Below are positions 21,975 to 64,000 of a DNA stretch of 64,000 nt, one piece after another. The notes under the pieces were generated by a model. That model worked only from the letters and a program-made list of their open reading frames with translations. It did not search any database and had not been told where the DNA came from. The translations under genes and the position numbers were made by a program. This DNA comes from Conus ventricosus (lineage: Eukaryota > Mollusca > Gastropoda > Neogastropoda > Conidae): contig CM031595.1 in assembly GCA_018398815.1 (NCBI GenBank), forward strand, positions 137,789,945 through 137,853,944, in the 5' to 3' direction. Within the stretch, counting starts at the first letter, position 1; the number at the start of each line of letters is the position of its first letter.

Positions 21975-24900
21975 GCGTGCGTGTTTGTTTGTGTGTATGT
22001 GTAAGAGAGAGAGAGTGACAGCTCTCATATGGTCTTTGTCTGTCAGCCATGCAATAATTGAATACAAAATGTGAATTGCAACTAATGAAAGTTGTGTGTG
22101 TGTTGTGTGTGTGTGTGTGTATGTGTGTGTGTTGTGCAGTGAATGGCAAGCACTGCTACCAGTGTGACTCAACACTGGACAACAACTGTCAAGAGAAATG
22201 GGATGAGAGCCTCAGCACCAACCAGCAGAAATACAAAGAGTGTAACTTATGGGATGCCAAGTTCTGCGTCAAGGTCACCGCCTGTGGGGAGGTAGCTCTA
22301 TTTATACAATATAAACTTCATGACTCGGTGCAAAGTCATGTGAAAACAAATACCACCGTGCTTTCCTGCTTAAAGTCAGTGTCATTTAGTTGTCTTGAAC
22401 TGAAAAGTGAAGTACCTAATAGATGGGAGGAAGTTAATGCCCAAAGAGAACATCCAGTAACCAATCAATCAGAATTATGTTATAGGCGTTTGATACATAT
22501 ATAAATATCATATTGCCACATGCTGGGCACGACTATATCATTATTTGATTATGGTATACCCTTTTAGTTTACATGAGTTGGTGATTGGCCTTTAAGTACA
22601 ACCACCAATTATGCCCTTTTAGTTTTACATGGAATTGGTGATAGGTGTCACGACCGACCCCTGGAGGTCTGCCCTGACAGGATCGGTCTAGGTGGAGTGA
22701 AGGGAGTGACTGACCTCACACGCCCCGCAAGAGACCACACAATAAAGATTACGATACAACACCCCATTTATTCACACCAGCAAAATAAGCATTCCAACAC
22801 ACACAACATGCACAATCACAATCAAGCACTCCAACGCACACAACATGCACAATCACAATCAAGCACTCCAACACCCGCAACATGCACGATTATAAATAAA
22901 CATTTCACCATACGACGTACACAATCACAATTACAGCATTCCAGCACATATAACATATACACAATTTTGAAGAAACATTTCCAGCATCGATCCCTTCTAA
23001 CACCATGGAGTGCGTCCACACCCCTGCCTCTGTCAAGTCTACTGGGAGCACCCTGTCGCGCTAGGTGCTCCGAACCGGGTCGGTTCTCGCAGGGAGTCGC
23101 TCAAAGCCGACACCCTCGACTCACAAACAGGCAGTGAAGAGCGCGTCCCGGAGGGGGGGGGGGGGGGGGGGGGGGGAAACGTGGCGCTGTTACTGGAGGT
23201 CCTGGACGGGGGTCAGGGCCGGCCAGTCAAGACGGCGGGCTCCTCTACCAGTCCGCGGTCCCCGACCAAACGTGGCCTCGACCAGCGCGTGGCACCATCC
23301 AGTCCGCGGTCTCAGCCAGAGCGTGGCCTCAACCAGCACGTGGCACCATCCAGTCCGTGGTCTCAGCCAGAGCGTGGCCTCAACCAGCACGTGGCACCAT
23401 CCAGTCCGTGGTCTCAGCCAGAGCGTGGTCTCAACCAGCACGTGGCACCATCCAGTCCAGACTCCGGGTGAAGCCCCCGAAAGGGGGGGGGGGGGGAAAC
23501 GTAGCTGGGAGGAGAGAAGAAAGGGAGGGAAGGAAGAAGGAAGGAGGAAGGAAGAAGGGTACTGGAACCCCGCCGTCAGTACAGTCTGACCCATGCTGTC
23601 AAATCTTAACAGCCACTCGCATGATGGGCGAGGGGAAGTCTACTAAATGCACACAGTAAACCCATCGAATCAGGAATGTTCACTAGGGTCTTCTCACACG
23701 ATGCAGGTAAAAGACTGCATTAAATCAACAGGTTATAAAACAAATATGAATTATCTTCACCCTTCTCTCACTCACGTTTAACATTTTCCTTTCTTAGGAA
23801 ATAAACCAACACAGCGACCATCGCTTAATAACTGCCACCACATTTACAAATAATAATTCAATGGCATAATTGTCACATTTTATAGCCACATTTCAAAATA
23901 ACACAAATCTCCAACCACGCATCCGAACGACAAATCATGCGTACGCACGCTTGCGAACATAAAACTCGTTCTCCTTGCACACACAAACAGACGGTGGCCA
24001 AAGGATAAGAGTCCGGCGAATGTGACAGGGGCGGACGAGCGAGACCAAGCAAGTTCCAACCCTGAATCACCAGGTTCTCTCCCATCCCCACCGACTACCG
24101 CATCACCAGATGAATAAACAGGAGAAAGAATTTTGGAAATAATTTAGAATGGCCAGGTTAAAGATTGAATTAACCAGAGAAAAGGGCTCAAACAATATTT
24201 CTCTTACAATTTCGAAAACAAAAGAAAATTGCGCAAAAGAGAAGACTAAGCCGGCTAACAACAACAAACCAAAACAAACAAACCACGAAACTGATGCTTA
24301 CCAGCTACCCGTGGGTGACCCAGAAGAGGCGGGTCAAACGACTCTCTCTGCCCTCTGTCCAGTCGAGAGGACAGAGGCACAGGTGCGGAAAAAGAAGAAG
24401 TGATGTCCCTCTCCTACAGGCTGACTGTAGGAATTGAAGATACCGACTGTACCCTCGATGATACGGTGAAGAACCAAGACCGGAGCAGGCGCTCCCAGAG
24501 ACATCTTCCGCTCGAGTGAAGAGCTAACCTCCCTCAGCAATGGCGGCCAACATGCCATGCTGCGTCACAGAGTGAGCATACTTCAAACTAAAAGAAATGA
24601 AGCACGTGCGACAGGTAAAAAGACAGGCGAGAGGCCGATAGACAGCAAGTTCGAGAGAAAGGTACCAGCCACCCGTGAACCTACAGGATGAATAGCACGG
24701 GCAGTGGAATAAGAGAGAGAGAGAGAGAAAGCAAACCGAAGTTGAGCTGAACTACACCAAGGTGCAACCGCACCACAAGCCACATTAAGGGACGGATACA
24801 CGACAACAGCAACGACAATAAACAAATGAATAATTCCGCCCACCTAGATGGGTCAAACGTCGTAGGCCTCGTGACAAACTCGTGACAATAGGCCTTTTAG

Positions 24901-26404
24901 TAGAACCCACTATTATAACAATTCCTGCTAAAATTTTGCTCAGGGTATGTCAAGTAAAAAAATTTGCACACACATATCAGTTCTAATCATTGTCCAGCTC
25001 ATAGCCATGAGGTCTTTTTCAGTTTCATACAGCAGTGAAACCTCTCTACAAAAACTTGAAAAAGAAATAAAAAGAGACAGAGGTATTTGTAGAGATGAGG
25101 TCCATACAGTAAACAAATTTAAGCACATTTGAGCATTTAAACATAAGCGTGTAATCTGTTTGGCAAGAGTATACACTGAGACTAGGGGCAGATATTGAGA
25201 TAGTTTCACATTGTTCCCGAGCAGGCACTGATCTGACCATCTGTTTGATGCTGTAAAATCTAAATCATCATGCTCATGTCAGATTTGAGAGTATATGCCC
25301 TTTCTCAGATTTGAGAGTATATGCCCTTTCTCAGATTTGAGAGTATATGCCCTTTCTCAGATTAGTTTTCCCCTCACTGAGATCTTCCTGTTAATCGTAT
25401 ATCGGTGAGCCACTTCCAGTTCCACTGTCCTTATGGTCTGGTGCAAAGTTACTTGGTTTTTTTTTTTTTTTTTTTTTTTTTTACATGCATGTATACTTTC
25501 TACACTAACACCACCTCTGTCTTCTTAAGATCTGTTCTTTGTCTTTTTATCAAAACTATCTGCGTTTTCCATAAAAGTAAGCTTTTGCTTGCTAGGGGGA
25601 TCTATCTGCGTTTTCCATAAAAGTAAGCTTTTGCTTGCTAGGGGATCTATCTGCGTTTTCCATAAAAGTAAGCTTTTGCTTGCTAGGGGGATCTATAGTT
25701 TTCCATAAAAGTAAACTTTTGCTTGCTAGGGGATGTTGCAGTACCTGGGTCGCAATAACGAATGTGCCATTCAAAATATTGCATTTGCTCTGGTCAGAAT
25801 CATGCTTTCAGGATCATGAATAGGTTTCAGTTTATGAAACGGGAACATTCTCAGAATATTTGATAATGTGACATGATGCATGGAGGAACAGTCAAATTCC
25901 CACTCAGAAAACCCCTCACATGAGTGAAAGTTCGCATGTGATTGAAATAAGCCCAGCACAGAATTTTTTGGTCTTCGGTTGGAACGTACAGAGGAGTTGA
26001 ACTGAGATTCAACTGTATTTGTTGAAATGTTATCTTGTTGCTGGCATTGAATGTTTGTAGACTGTTCAAAAATAAACGGATCTGCTGTCCTTGTATTATA
26101 TATACATGTGTTCTTGGCAAGTGATCACGTATTACCGAATATAGAAAAACAGCAGCAGAATAACGGACACTGATGTTGCTGTTTTTCAGGTGTTGTAGGA
26201 ACCCACCGGTTCTGCAGTTCCAGAGACATGGGGGACCAGTGCCAAGATATTTGGTTTCCGGACCATGACCGCATGTATCGCGCCTGTGTCTACACCTGTT
26301 CAGGAGATGGGTGTAACTCCGCGTCACTGCCTTCCTCCAAAGTGGCTGTGTGTCTGTCCGTCTTGTGGCTGGCAGCGCATGTGTGGAGGATAATAGGCAC
26401 ATGA
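21182..26404 (+). CDS. Ly6/uPAR-domain GPI-anchored protein, quiver/sleepless-like
   Basis: Three coding exons (21182-21257, 22140-22291, 26190-26404) encode about 146 residues. Residues 1-25 are a signal peptide (hydrophobic FTVCALLVCHALA). The mature domain starts KHCYQCDST and holds the three-finger cysteine pattern CYQC, NNC, KEC, FCVK, RFCSSRD, DQCQD, RAC, YTC and the closing DGCN. A hydrophobic tail (VAVCLSVLWLAAHVW) after SLPSSK suggests a GPI-anchor signal. This order, particularly G.HRFCSSRD..DQCQ and DGCN, matches the quiver/sleepless family, known in insects for modulating K+ channels and nicotinic receptors; the role here is inferred only by family. Exon 2 appears to lack one base near its donor (see 22140-22291). 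A nearby AATAAA is at 26507. Confidence 0.82.
21258..22139 (+). other. Ly6-like gene intron 1
   Basis: GT-AG intron with TG-rich tracts at 21921-22000 and 22093-22136, the latter abutting the acceptor. Confidence 0.7.
22140..22291 (+). CDS. Ly6-like exon 2
   Basis: The acceptor TTGTGCAG follows a (TG)n tract directly. It reads VNGKHCYQCDST through FCVKVTACGE to donor GTAGCT. The end phase is 0, whereas exon 3 needs phase 1. Adding one G in the GGGG run would give ACGG followed by G-VVGTHRFC, the normal form in the family. A weaker donor after GCCT would also restore frame. Confidence 0.75.
22641..22645. other. Target-site duplication, left (ATAGG)
   Basis: Matches ATAGG at 24888-24892. The intact duplicate of the host sequence near 22570-22600 (GTTGGTGATTGGCCTTTAAGTA) shows the uninterrupted form. 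Confidence 0.7.
22795..22960. repeat. 36 bp minisatellite
   Basis: Units like CACAACATGCACAATCACAA repeated about four times, increasingly diverged, inside the LTR-like element. Confidence 0.7.
23153..23176. repeat. Poly-G run (24)
   Basis: Followed by AAACGTGGC. A second run at 23483-23496 is followed by AAACGTAGC. Confidence 0.85.
23270..23460. repeat. 51 bp GC-rich minisatellite
   Basis: Three full units and one partial (CAGCCAGAGCGTGG, CACGTGGCACCATCCAGTCC). The 51 bp period keeps frame, so repetitive open frames appear on both strands; these are not supported as genes. Confidence 0.85.
25279..25362. repeat. 26 bp tandem repeat
   Basis: TTTGAGAGTATATGCCC-type unit repeated three times plus a partial. 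Confidence 0.9.
25457..25482. repeat. Poly-T run (26)
   Basis: Uninterrupted T run within intron 2. Confidence 0.85.
25557..25734. repeat. 46 bp tandem repeat, about four copies
   Basis: Unit contains CTGCGTTTTCCATAAAAG and CTTTTGCTTGCTAGGGG. Confidence 0.9.
26190..26404 (+). CDS. Ly6-like terminal exon with GPI signal
   Basis: Acceptor TTTTTCAG; two bases complete a codon, then VVGTHRFCSSRDMGDQCQ, on through DGCNSAS and the hydrophobic tail to TGA. Confidence 0.85.
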
Positions 26405-27458
26405 AGCATGAATGCTGAGGATGGGCAGTACAACAGGGAATTTTAAAGAAATCAGAGAGAGGAAGAGAGAGAGAGTGAGAGAGAGAGATGATGATGATGA
26501 TGGATGAATAAAAGAGTGAAAAAGTGTCAAATCATTTCTATAACATGGAACCAGTTGTAGGTGGTGGTACAACGTTAAAAAAGAAAAGAAAAATGCAAAA
26601 GAGTTGAAAAGGCCATGTCAGTTACCCCAAACCCTGGGTAATAGTCTTTCCCTTTTTTTGGTGATAGCCTATAATAATGTGCAAGCATTCATTAAGCTTT
26701 ACTCTTTTATGGAATCAGAAAAGCCTGGGTCTTCTGGTTTGCTTTGAACTGAAGTCAGTCTTTCTTCTGCCCCCCCCCCCCCCCCCCCCCCTCCTTTTTT
26801 TTTTCTTTTTTTTGTTTGTTAATGGAGGCGATTCCTTAGATTGGATTTCTTTTTTTACTTACAACTATGAAAGTTGACAGATATATTGTACATTATTATT
26901 GTGTATTGACAGAACAGTCCGACAGTTATGAGTGGGTGTGTTTTGTCTTGATAACGGGACAATAAATTTCATGTAAAGTGGTTATAATCTTTAGCATATG
27001 ATCTACTTTTTTTCTTCCTACTTGTGTTTTCCATGCATACAGTAGTGTGACAACAGAAATGTCAGAAGAAAAAAGAATGTTTCTTTTTCAGTTATCTGCT
27101 GGATGAAGTTTTATGCAAAATCTTAATATGTCTTTGGCATATGATTTGCTTTTCATTTTGCCACAGACATTAAAGTTAGCAAGTTTCATAATATACCATG
27201 CAAAAATGATGCTACTCTTTGGCATATATTTTATCACCATTTACTTTTCAATTAAAGTCTGACATCAAGTTAAAACAAAAACACAAAAGACCACACAATC
27301 AAATGTGCATTTCTGCTCATATCACACAATCATATCATTCTACACACTAAAACATTTCTCATTGTGAAACAAAAAGTTATAAAGATCACACCTGTCAGGA
27401 TATGTATTAATACATTTTTTTCTCCTTTTTGGTTTGATTGTTTACACCATGTCTAAGA
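26405..27458. other. Ly6-like 3' UTR and flank
   Basis: Contains a GA-rich tract at 26455-26490, a C22 run at 26770-26791 and an AATAAA at 26961. No coding exon is seen. Confidence 0.5.
26507..26512 (+). promoter_or_regulatory. Candidate polyadenylation signal of the Ly6-like gene
   Basis: AATAAA about 100 bp past the stop. A second AATAAA is at 26961-26966. Confidence 0.4.
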
Positions 27459-29823
27459 GTATGTGGGAGTGTATATGACTGTGTGTGTGCCTGTGTGTGG
27501 TCACTACTCATGGTCATCGAAAGTATGTGGGAGTGTATATGACTGTGTGTGTGCCTGTGTGTGGTCACTACTCATGGTCATCGAAAGTATTGTGGGAGTG
27601 TATATGACTGTGTGTGTGCCTGTGTGTGGTCACTACTCATGGTCATCGAAAGTATGTGGGAGTGTATATGAGTGTGTGTGTGCCTGTGTGTGGTCACTAC
27701 TCATGGTCATCGAAAGTATGTGGGAGTGTATATGACTGTGTGTGTGCCTGTGTGTGGTCACTACTCATGGTCATCGAAAGTATGTGGGAGTGTATATGAG
27801 TGTGTGTGTGCCTGTGTGTGGTCACTACTCATGGTCATCGAAAGTATGTGGGAGTGTATATGACTGTGTGTGTGCCTGTGTGTGGTCACTACTCATGGTC
27901 ATCGAAAGTATGTCGGAGTGTATATGACTGTGTGTGTGCCTGTGTGTGGTCACTACTCATGGTCATCGAAAGTATGTGGGAGTGTATATGAGTGTATGTG
28001 TGCCTGTGTGTGGTCACTACTCATGGTCATCGAAAGTATGTGGGAGTGTATATGAGTGTATGTGTGCCTGTGTGTGGTCACTACTCATGGTCATCGAAAG
28101 TATGTGGGAGTGTATATGAGTGTATGTGTGGTCACTACTCATGGTCATCGAAAGTATGTGGGAGTGTATATGAGTGTATGTGTGCCTGTGTGTGGTCACT
28201 ACTCGTGGTCATCGAAAGTATGTGGGAGTGTATATGACTGTGTGTGTGCCTGTGTGTGGTCACTACTCATGGTCATCGAAAGTATGTGGGAGTGTATATG
28301 AGTGTATGTGTGCCTGTGTGTGGTCACTACTCATGGTCATCGAAAGTATGTGGGAGTGTATATGAGTGTATGTGTGCCTGTGTGTGGTCACTACTCGTGG
28401 TCATCGAAAGTATGTGGGAGTGTATATGAGTGTATGTGTGCCTGTGTGTGGTCACTACTCATGGTCATCGAAAGTATGTGGGAGTGTATATGAGTGTATG
28501 TGTGCCTGTGTGGTCACTACTCATGGTCATCGAAAGTATGTGGGAGTGTATATGAGTGTATGTGTGCCTGTGTGTGGTCACTACTCATGGTCATCGAAAG
28601 TATGTGGGAAAGTATATGAGTGTATGTGTGCCTGTGTGTGGTCACTACTCATGGTCATCGAAAGTATGTGGGAGTGTATATGAGTGTGTGGGAGTGTATA
28701 TGAGTGTATGTGTGCCTGTGTGTGGTCACTACTCATGGTCATCGAAAGTATGTGGGAGTGTATATGAGTGTATGTGTGCCTGTGTGTGGTCACTACTCAT
28801 GGTCATCGAAAGTATGTGGGAGTGTATATGAGTGTATGTGTGCCTGTGTGTGGTCACTACTCATGGTCATCGAAAGTATGTGGGAGTGTATATGAGTGTA
28901 TGTGTGCCTGTGTGTGGTCACTACTCATGGTCATCGAAAGTATGTCGGAGTGTATATGAGTGTATGTGTGCCTGTGTGTGGTCACTACTCATGGTCATCG
29001 AAAGTATGTGGGAGTGTATATGAGTGTGTGCCTGTGTGTGGTCACTACTCATGGTCATCGAAAGTATGTGGGAGTGTATATGACTGTGTGCCTGTGTGTG
29101 GTCACTACTCATGGTCATCGAAAGTATGTGGGAGTGTATATGTGTATGTGTGCCTGTGTGTGGTCACTACTCATGGTCATCGAAAGTATGTGGGAGTGTA
29201 TATGAGTGTATGTGTGCCTGTGTGTGGTCACTACTCATGGTCATCGAAAGTATGTGGGAGTGTATATGAGTGTATGTGTGCCTGTGTGTGGTCACTACTC
29301 ATGGTCATCGAAAGTATGTGGGAGTGTATATGAGTGTATGTGTGCCTGTGTGTGGTCACTACTCATGGTCATCGAAAGTATGTGGGAGTGTATGTGTGCC
29401 TGTGTGTGGTCACTACTCATGGTCATCGAAAGTATGTGGGAGTGTATATGAGTGTATGTGTGCCTGTGTGTGGTCACTACTCATGGTCATCGAAAGTATG
29501 TGGGAGTGTATATGAGTGTATGTGTGCCTGTGTGTGGTCACTACTCATGGTCATCGAAAGTATGTGGGAGTGTATACGAGTGTATGTGTGCCTGTGTGTG
29601 GTCACTACTCATGGTCATCGAAAGTATGTGGGAGTGTATATGAGTGTATGTGTGCCTGTGTGTGGTCACTACTCATGGTCATCGAAAGTATGTGGGAGTG
29701 TATATGAGTGTATGTGTGCCTGTGTGTGGTCACTACTCATGGTCATCGAAAGTATGTGGGAGTGTATATGAGTGTATGTGTGCCTGTGTGTGGTCACTAC
29801 TCATGGTCATCGAAAGTATGTGG
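27459..29823. repeat. 64 bp satellite array, about 37 units
   Basis: Units contain GTATGTGGGAGTGTATATGA, a TG-rich middle, then GGTCACTACTCATGGTCATC and GAAA. Early units carry GACTGTGTG or GAGTGTGTG, partly alternating; later ones almost all carry GAGTGTATG. A few units are shortened (28127, 29023, 29083, 29140, 29392) and one is extended (28686). Because 64 is not a multiple of 3, all three frames stay open over three units, giving a ladder of false open frames. Confidence 0.97.
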
Positions 29824-32173
29824 ATGGGAGATGCATGTATTTGATTCACATGAAAGTTCTGTCAAATATGTAAACATGTCATTCGGCATATTGAAGTCAT
29901 GTTTGTAAATAACAAAAGAGAAAGTTCCAGGATAACTTGAACATCAGTTAACATGTATTCATCAGCTTTGAAAAAGAGAAAACTGCCTTGTAATTGAAGA
30001 AACGGGCCTATATATTTTGTGTTGTTGTATACATTCCATGTTTTTATAATCCTCCCGCTTTTAATGCAGTCTATTCTAAATGCAACATATCACTTTATTC
30101 TGAATGTAACATATCGTGAAATGAAGGTTCTGATTATTTGTATTTACTTTTACCAGTGAAATAAATTTGTATATGCTTTTACCAGTGAAATAAATTTGTT
30201 TTTCAAAGTTTATTTCTTTATTTGTGCATACTGTATCCATTGATAATTTGTATTGTAGGTACAGATAGCCAAGATCACTTGATGTTGACAACTGAACGCA
30301 TGCACACACACACACACACACACAGAAATTGAAACATTTTTCACATACAGTAAATTTATTTCGTGTATGAAAAAGCAGAAAAAAGCATAAATCCAAGTTA
30401 CAGCTAAACCCGCCAATTATGCAATTATAACAGAAGGGGAAAAAGCAAGATTATTTTTTCTCAAAGCCAGTTAATATATAGAAACACGGCTATAAACTGA
30501 AAGCAAAAGGAATTAAAAACCAATACAGGCATTATTTTAAATACTCAGTCTGTTGCATTGAAAGTTTTGCATTAATAATTAGATCCTACTTCACTACATT
30601 TGCCGCTTTCAACTTTTTGGCAAGTCTGCAATATCTTAAGACAGGAATTAACAGACTGAACCTTTCATCTACACTATTGAATTAAACTGACACACAAAAT
30701 TAATAAAAGAAATTAACTAACTCACCCATTCATCTACACTGAACTGTAATATGACTTAAGGGGGACCTACGGTTGATTTGGGAGGTATTTTTGTTTCTCC
30801 TCTTCTAGGACAGCTATTAACACCAAATTTGGCACACATCAAGTATATGGCAACATATGTTTCTGCACCAAGTATATGGCAACATATGTTTCTGCACCAA
30901 GTTTTGAGTCAATAGATTAATCAGAACCAATTTTATTACCCATTTTAGGAATTATTAATACAAAAAACGGTACCATATTTGCCCCCCTTGTACAAGTCAA
31001 ATCTGTGTGTGACGGTAATCCTGCTTTATTTCAATGATCATGTATATATTATATGTACATTATATGGAAAAAAGTATCAAATTAACTTTATCGTACAATA
31101 AACGAAAAGTTACAGCTATTTCTGCTTAAAAGTGGTAAGAGAACGCACTTCTTACAGGACTTTGCAATAACCATACATTCATGGAAAAGTGTTGACAAAC
31201 AGCTGTTAGGTTTATAAAAAAAAAGAAAAAAAAGGAATGCAGACTTTAAATAAGCAACAATAAAGAAACACAAAAGATTTCATATTCAGCTTTGTCTTCA
31301 ATAACTGGGAAAAGACCCAAAATCTGAAATGGCACCGTTCCTGTGGTAATAGAGATTACCTCTTGTCTGAAAAGTAAAATGGGTCCTAATTTAAAGCAAC
31401 TTCCCCATAAAATAATTCTTGTGCAGCATACGAGCAGCATATGACCCCAACAATCATCGAAGGGATAAAAAATACAAAAGACACATTTGAAAGTACGTAT
31501 CACTTTGCCCATCATGTCAACGGCTCCTCCAAAAATCAAGCATTTAACGGATCATTCTTGTTACTGCCTCCATCTTCCCACCATACGCAGGATTTACTGG
31601 ATCATCTCGCATATTCCTCCATCTTATATTCCTCCTGAAATAATCATTCTCATGTAGCATGTGAGCAGTCTAAATCATAACAAACAATCCAACAATTGTC
31701 AGGGGGATGAAGAATACGAAAGACATTTCATTTCATCATGTCAAAAAAACACACACACACACACCGTTTTGCGTATCACATTAAAAGCTACTTAACAAAC
31801 GAATATTTAGCAGTAAATGAATCACGTTTGTAAATGCATCCATCTTCTAACTGTACGCATGCACAGGACTTCCTGCACCATCTCACAAGATTCATGTCAC
31901 TGAGAACATGAAATCAACTCATAAATGACCCAAAATTCAAATTTCCTCAAATGATATGATGATCTAGACTATTAAAACGCAACTGGAAATAACATGTTAA
32001 CATCATGCCATGTTTTTGCTTTGCAAGTTTAACATCACACCTGCACACACACAAAATGATAATGAAACAAATGCTCCAAAGAACAATGCACATTATTTTA
32101 GTCTGCAGCATACGAAACAAATGACCCAAAGGGTTGTTCTCTAGAGAACAAAAGAAGAGGTCCATGTGAGCGT
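29824..32173. other. Gap between the array and the GAA-like stop codon
   Basis: This should contain the 3' UTR of the GAA-like gene on the minus strand. A minus-strand AATAAA is at 31025-31030, about 1.1 kb past the stop. A 29 bp phrase (CAAGTATATGGCAACATATG and on) is duplicated at 30839 and 30868. No exon is seen. Confidence 0.45.

Positions 32174-64000
<31,827 letters not shown>

Larger units (their letters stand above)
22646..24887. mobile_element. TG...CA element with 5 bp target duplication (solo LTR-like)
   Basis: The element starts TGTCACGA and ends TCGTGACA (8 bp inverted ends) and is flanked by ATAGG at 22641-22645 and 24888-24892. TG...CA ends plus a 5 bp duplication are the signature of an LTR. 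No gag or pol frame is present, so it would be a long solo LTR; an AATAAA near 22741 fits. A small DNA transposon with 8 bp TIRs is the alternative. It is richer in GC than its surroundings and holds a 36 bp and a 51 bp minisatellite and two G runs. Confidence 0.7.
22292..26189 (+). other. Ly6-like gene intron 2
   Basis: GT-AG intron of 3.9 kb that contains the 2242 bp TG...CA element and two short minisatellites. About 90 bp of tandemly duplicated host sequence surrounds the insertion point. Confidence 0.7.

Noticed and set aside
23010..23594. Proline/serine-rich repetitive proteins on both strands
   Set aside because: They are translations of a 51 bp minisatellite inside a non-coding insertion; both strands are open equally.
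27459..29823. CRISPR-like or protein-coding repeat array with overlapping open frames of 60-145 codons
   Set aside because: Units are contiguous 64 bp repeats with no unique spacers, and every frame is open only because 64 bp repeats cycle frame without stops. It is a satellite.

Overview
This window is eukaryotic, and most likely a marine mollusc (a gastropod would fit). The evidence is small exons with GT-AG introns, long (AC)n/(TG)n tracts, many tRNA-headed SINEs, CR1/jockey-like LINE fragments, and an invertebrate quiver-type Ly6 protein beside conserved animal genes. The taxon is inferred from style and was not confirmed by any search.

Four genes are supported. (1) The 3' end of KATNIP (katanin-interacting protein) is on the + strand at 97-2536. 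(2) A complete COX6B, a cytochrome c oxidase subunit of 80 aa in three coding exons, is on the - strand at 10642-7832. (3) A secreted, GPI-anchored Ly6/uPAR protein of the quiver/sleepless type is on the + strand at 21182-26404. (4) The 3' two thirds of a GH31 lysosomal alpha-glucosidase (GAA-like) gene is on the - strand. It spans the window edge at 64000 down to the stop at 32174, with about 612 residues including both catalytic Asp residues. KATNIP and COX6B converge, as do the Ly6 and GAA-like genes.

The most interesting observation is in the GAA-like gene. It carries two intact versions of one exon (46118-46269 and 44745-44896). Both are exactly 152 bp, both have good splice sites and the same phases (1 in, 0 out). 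Because 152 is not a multiple of 3, splicing in both would break the frame, so they can only be used one at a time. The copy at 44745 keeps the GADICGF substrate-binding motif. The copy at 46118 reads GVVTCGF and lacks the Asp that corresponds to D645 of human GAA. Two decayed copies of the exon's 3' end lie just beyond the 44745 copy. This looks like a mutually exclusive exon pair that could switch the enzyme between a catalytic form and a form with an altered pocket.

The remaining sequence is repeats. A 2242 bp TG...CA element with a 5 bp target duplication sits in the Ly6 intron (22646-24887). A 1591 bp hAT-like element with a BED-type zinc-finger ORF sits in a GAA intron (37819-39409). 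Both landed inside local tandem duplications that preserve an uninterrupted copy of the target site. Other repeats are a 64 bp satellite of about 37 units (27459-29823), a long tRNA-headed retroposon family (18419-19272 and 61897-62722), and a disrupted LINE at 49925-56128. Three GAA exons each lack exactly one base, and one Ly6 exon may too. Together with the odd homopolymer texture of 49.9-55.7 kb, this points to consensus errors in the assembly rather than a dead gene.
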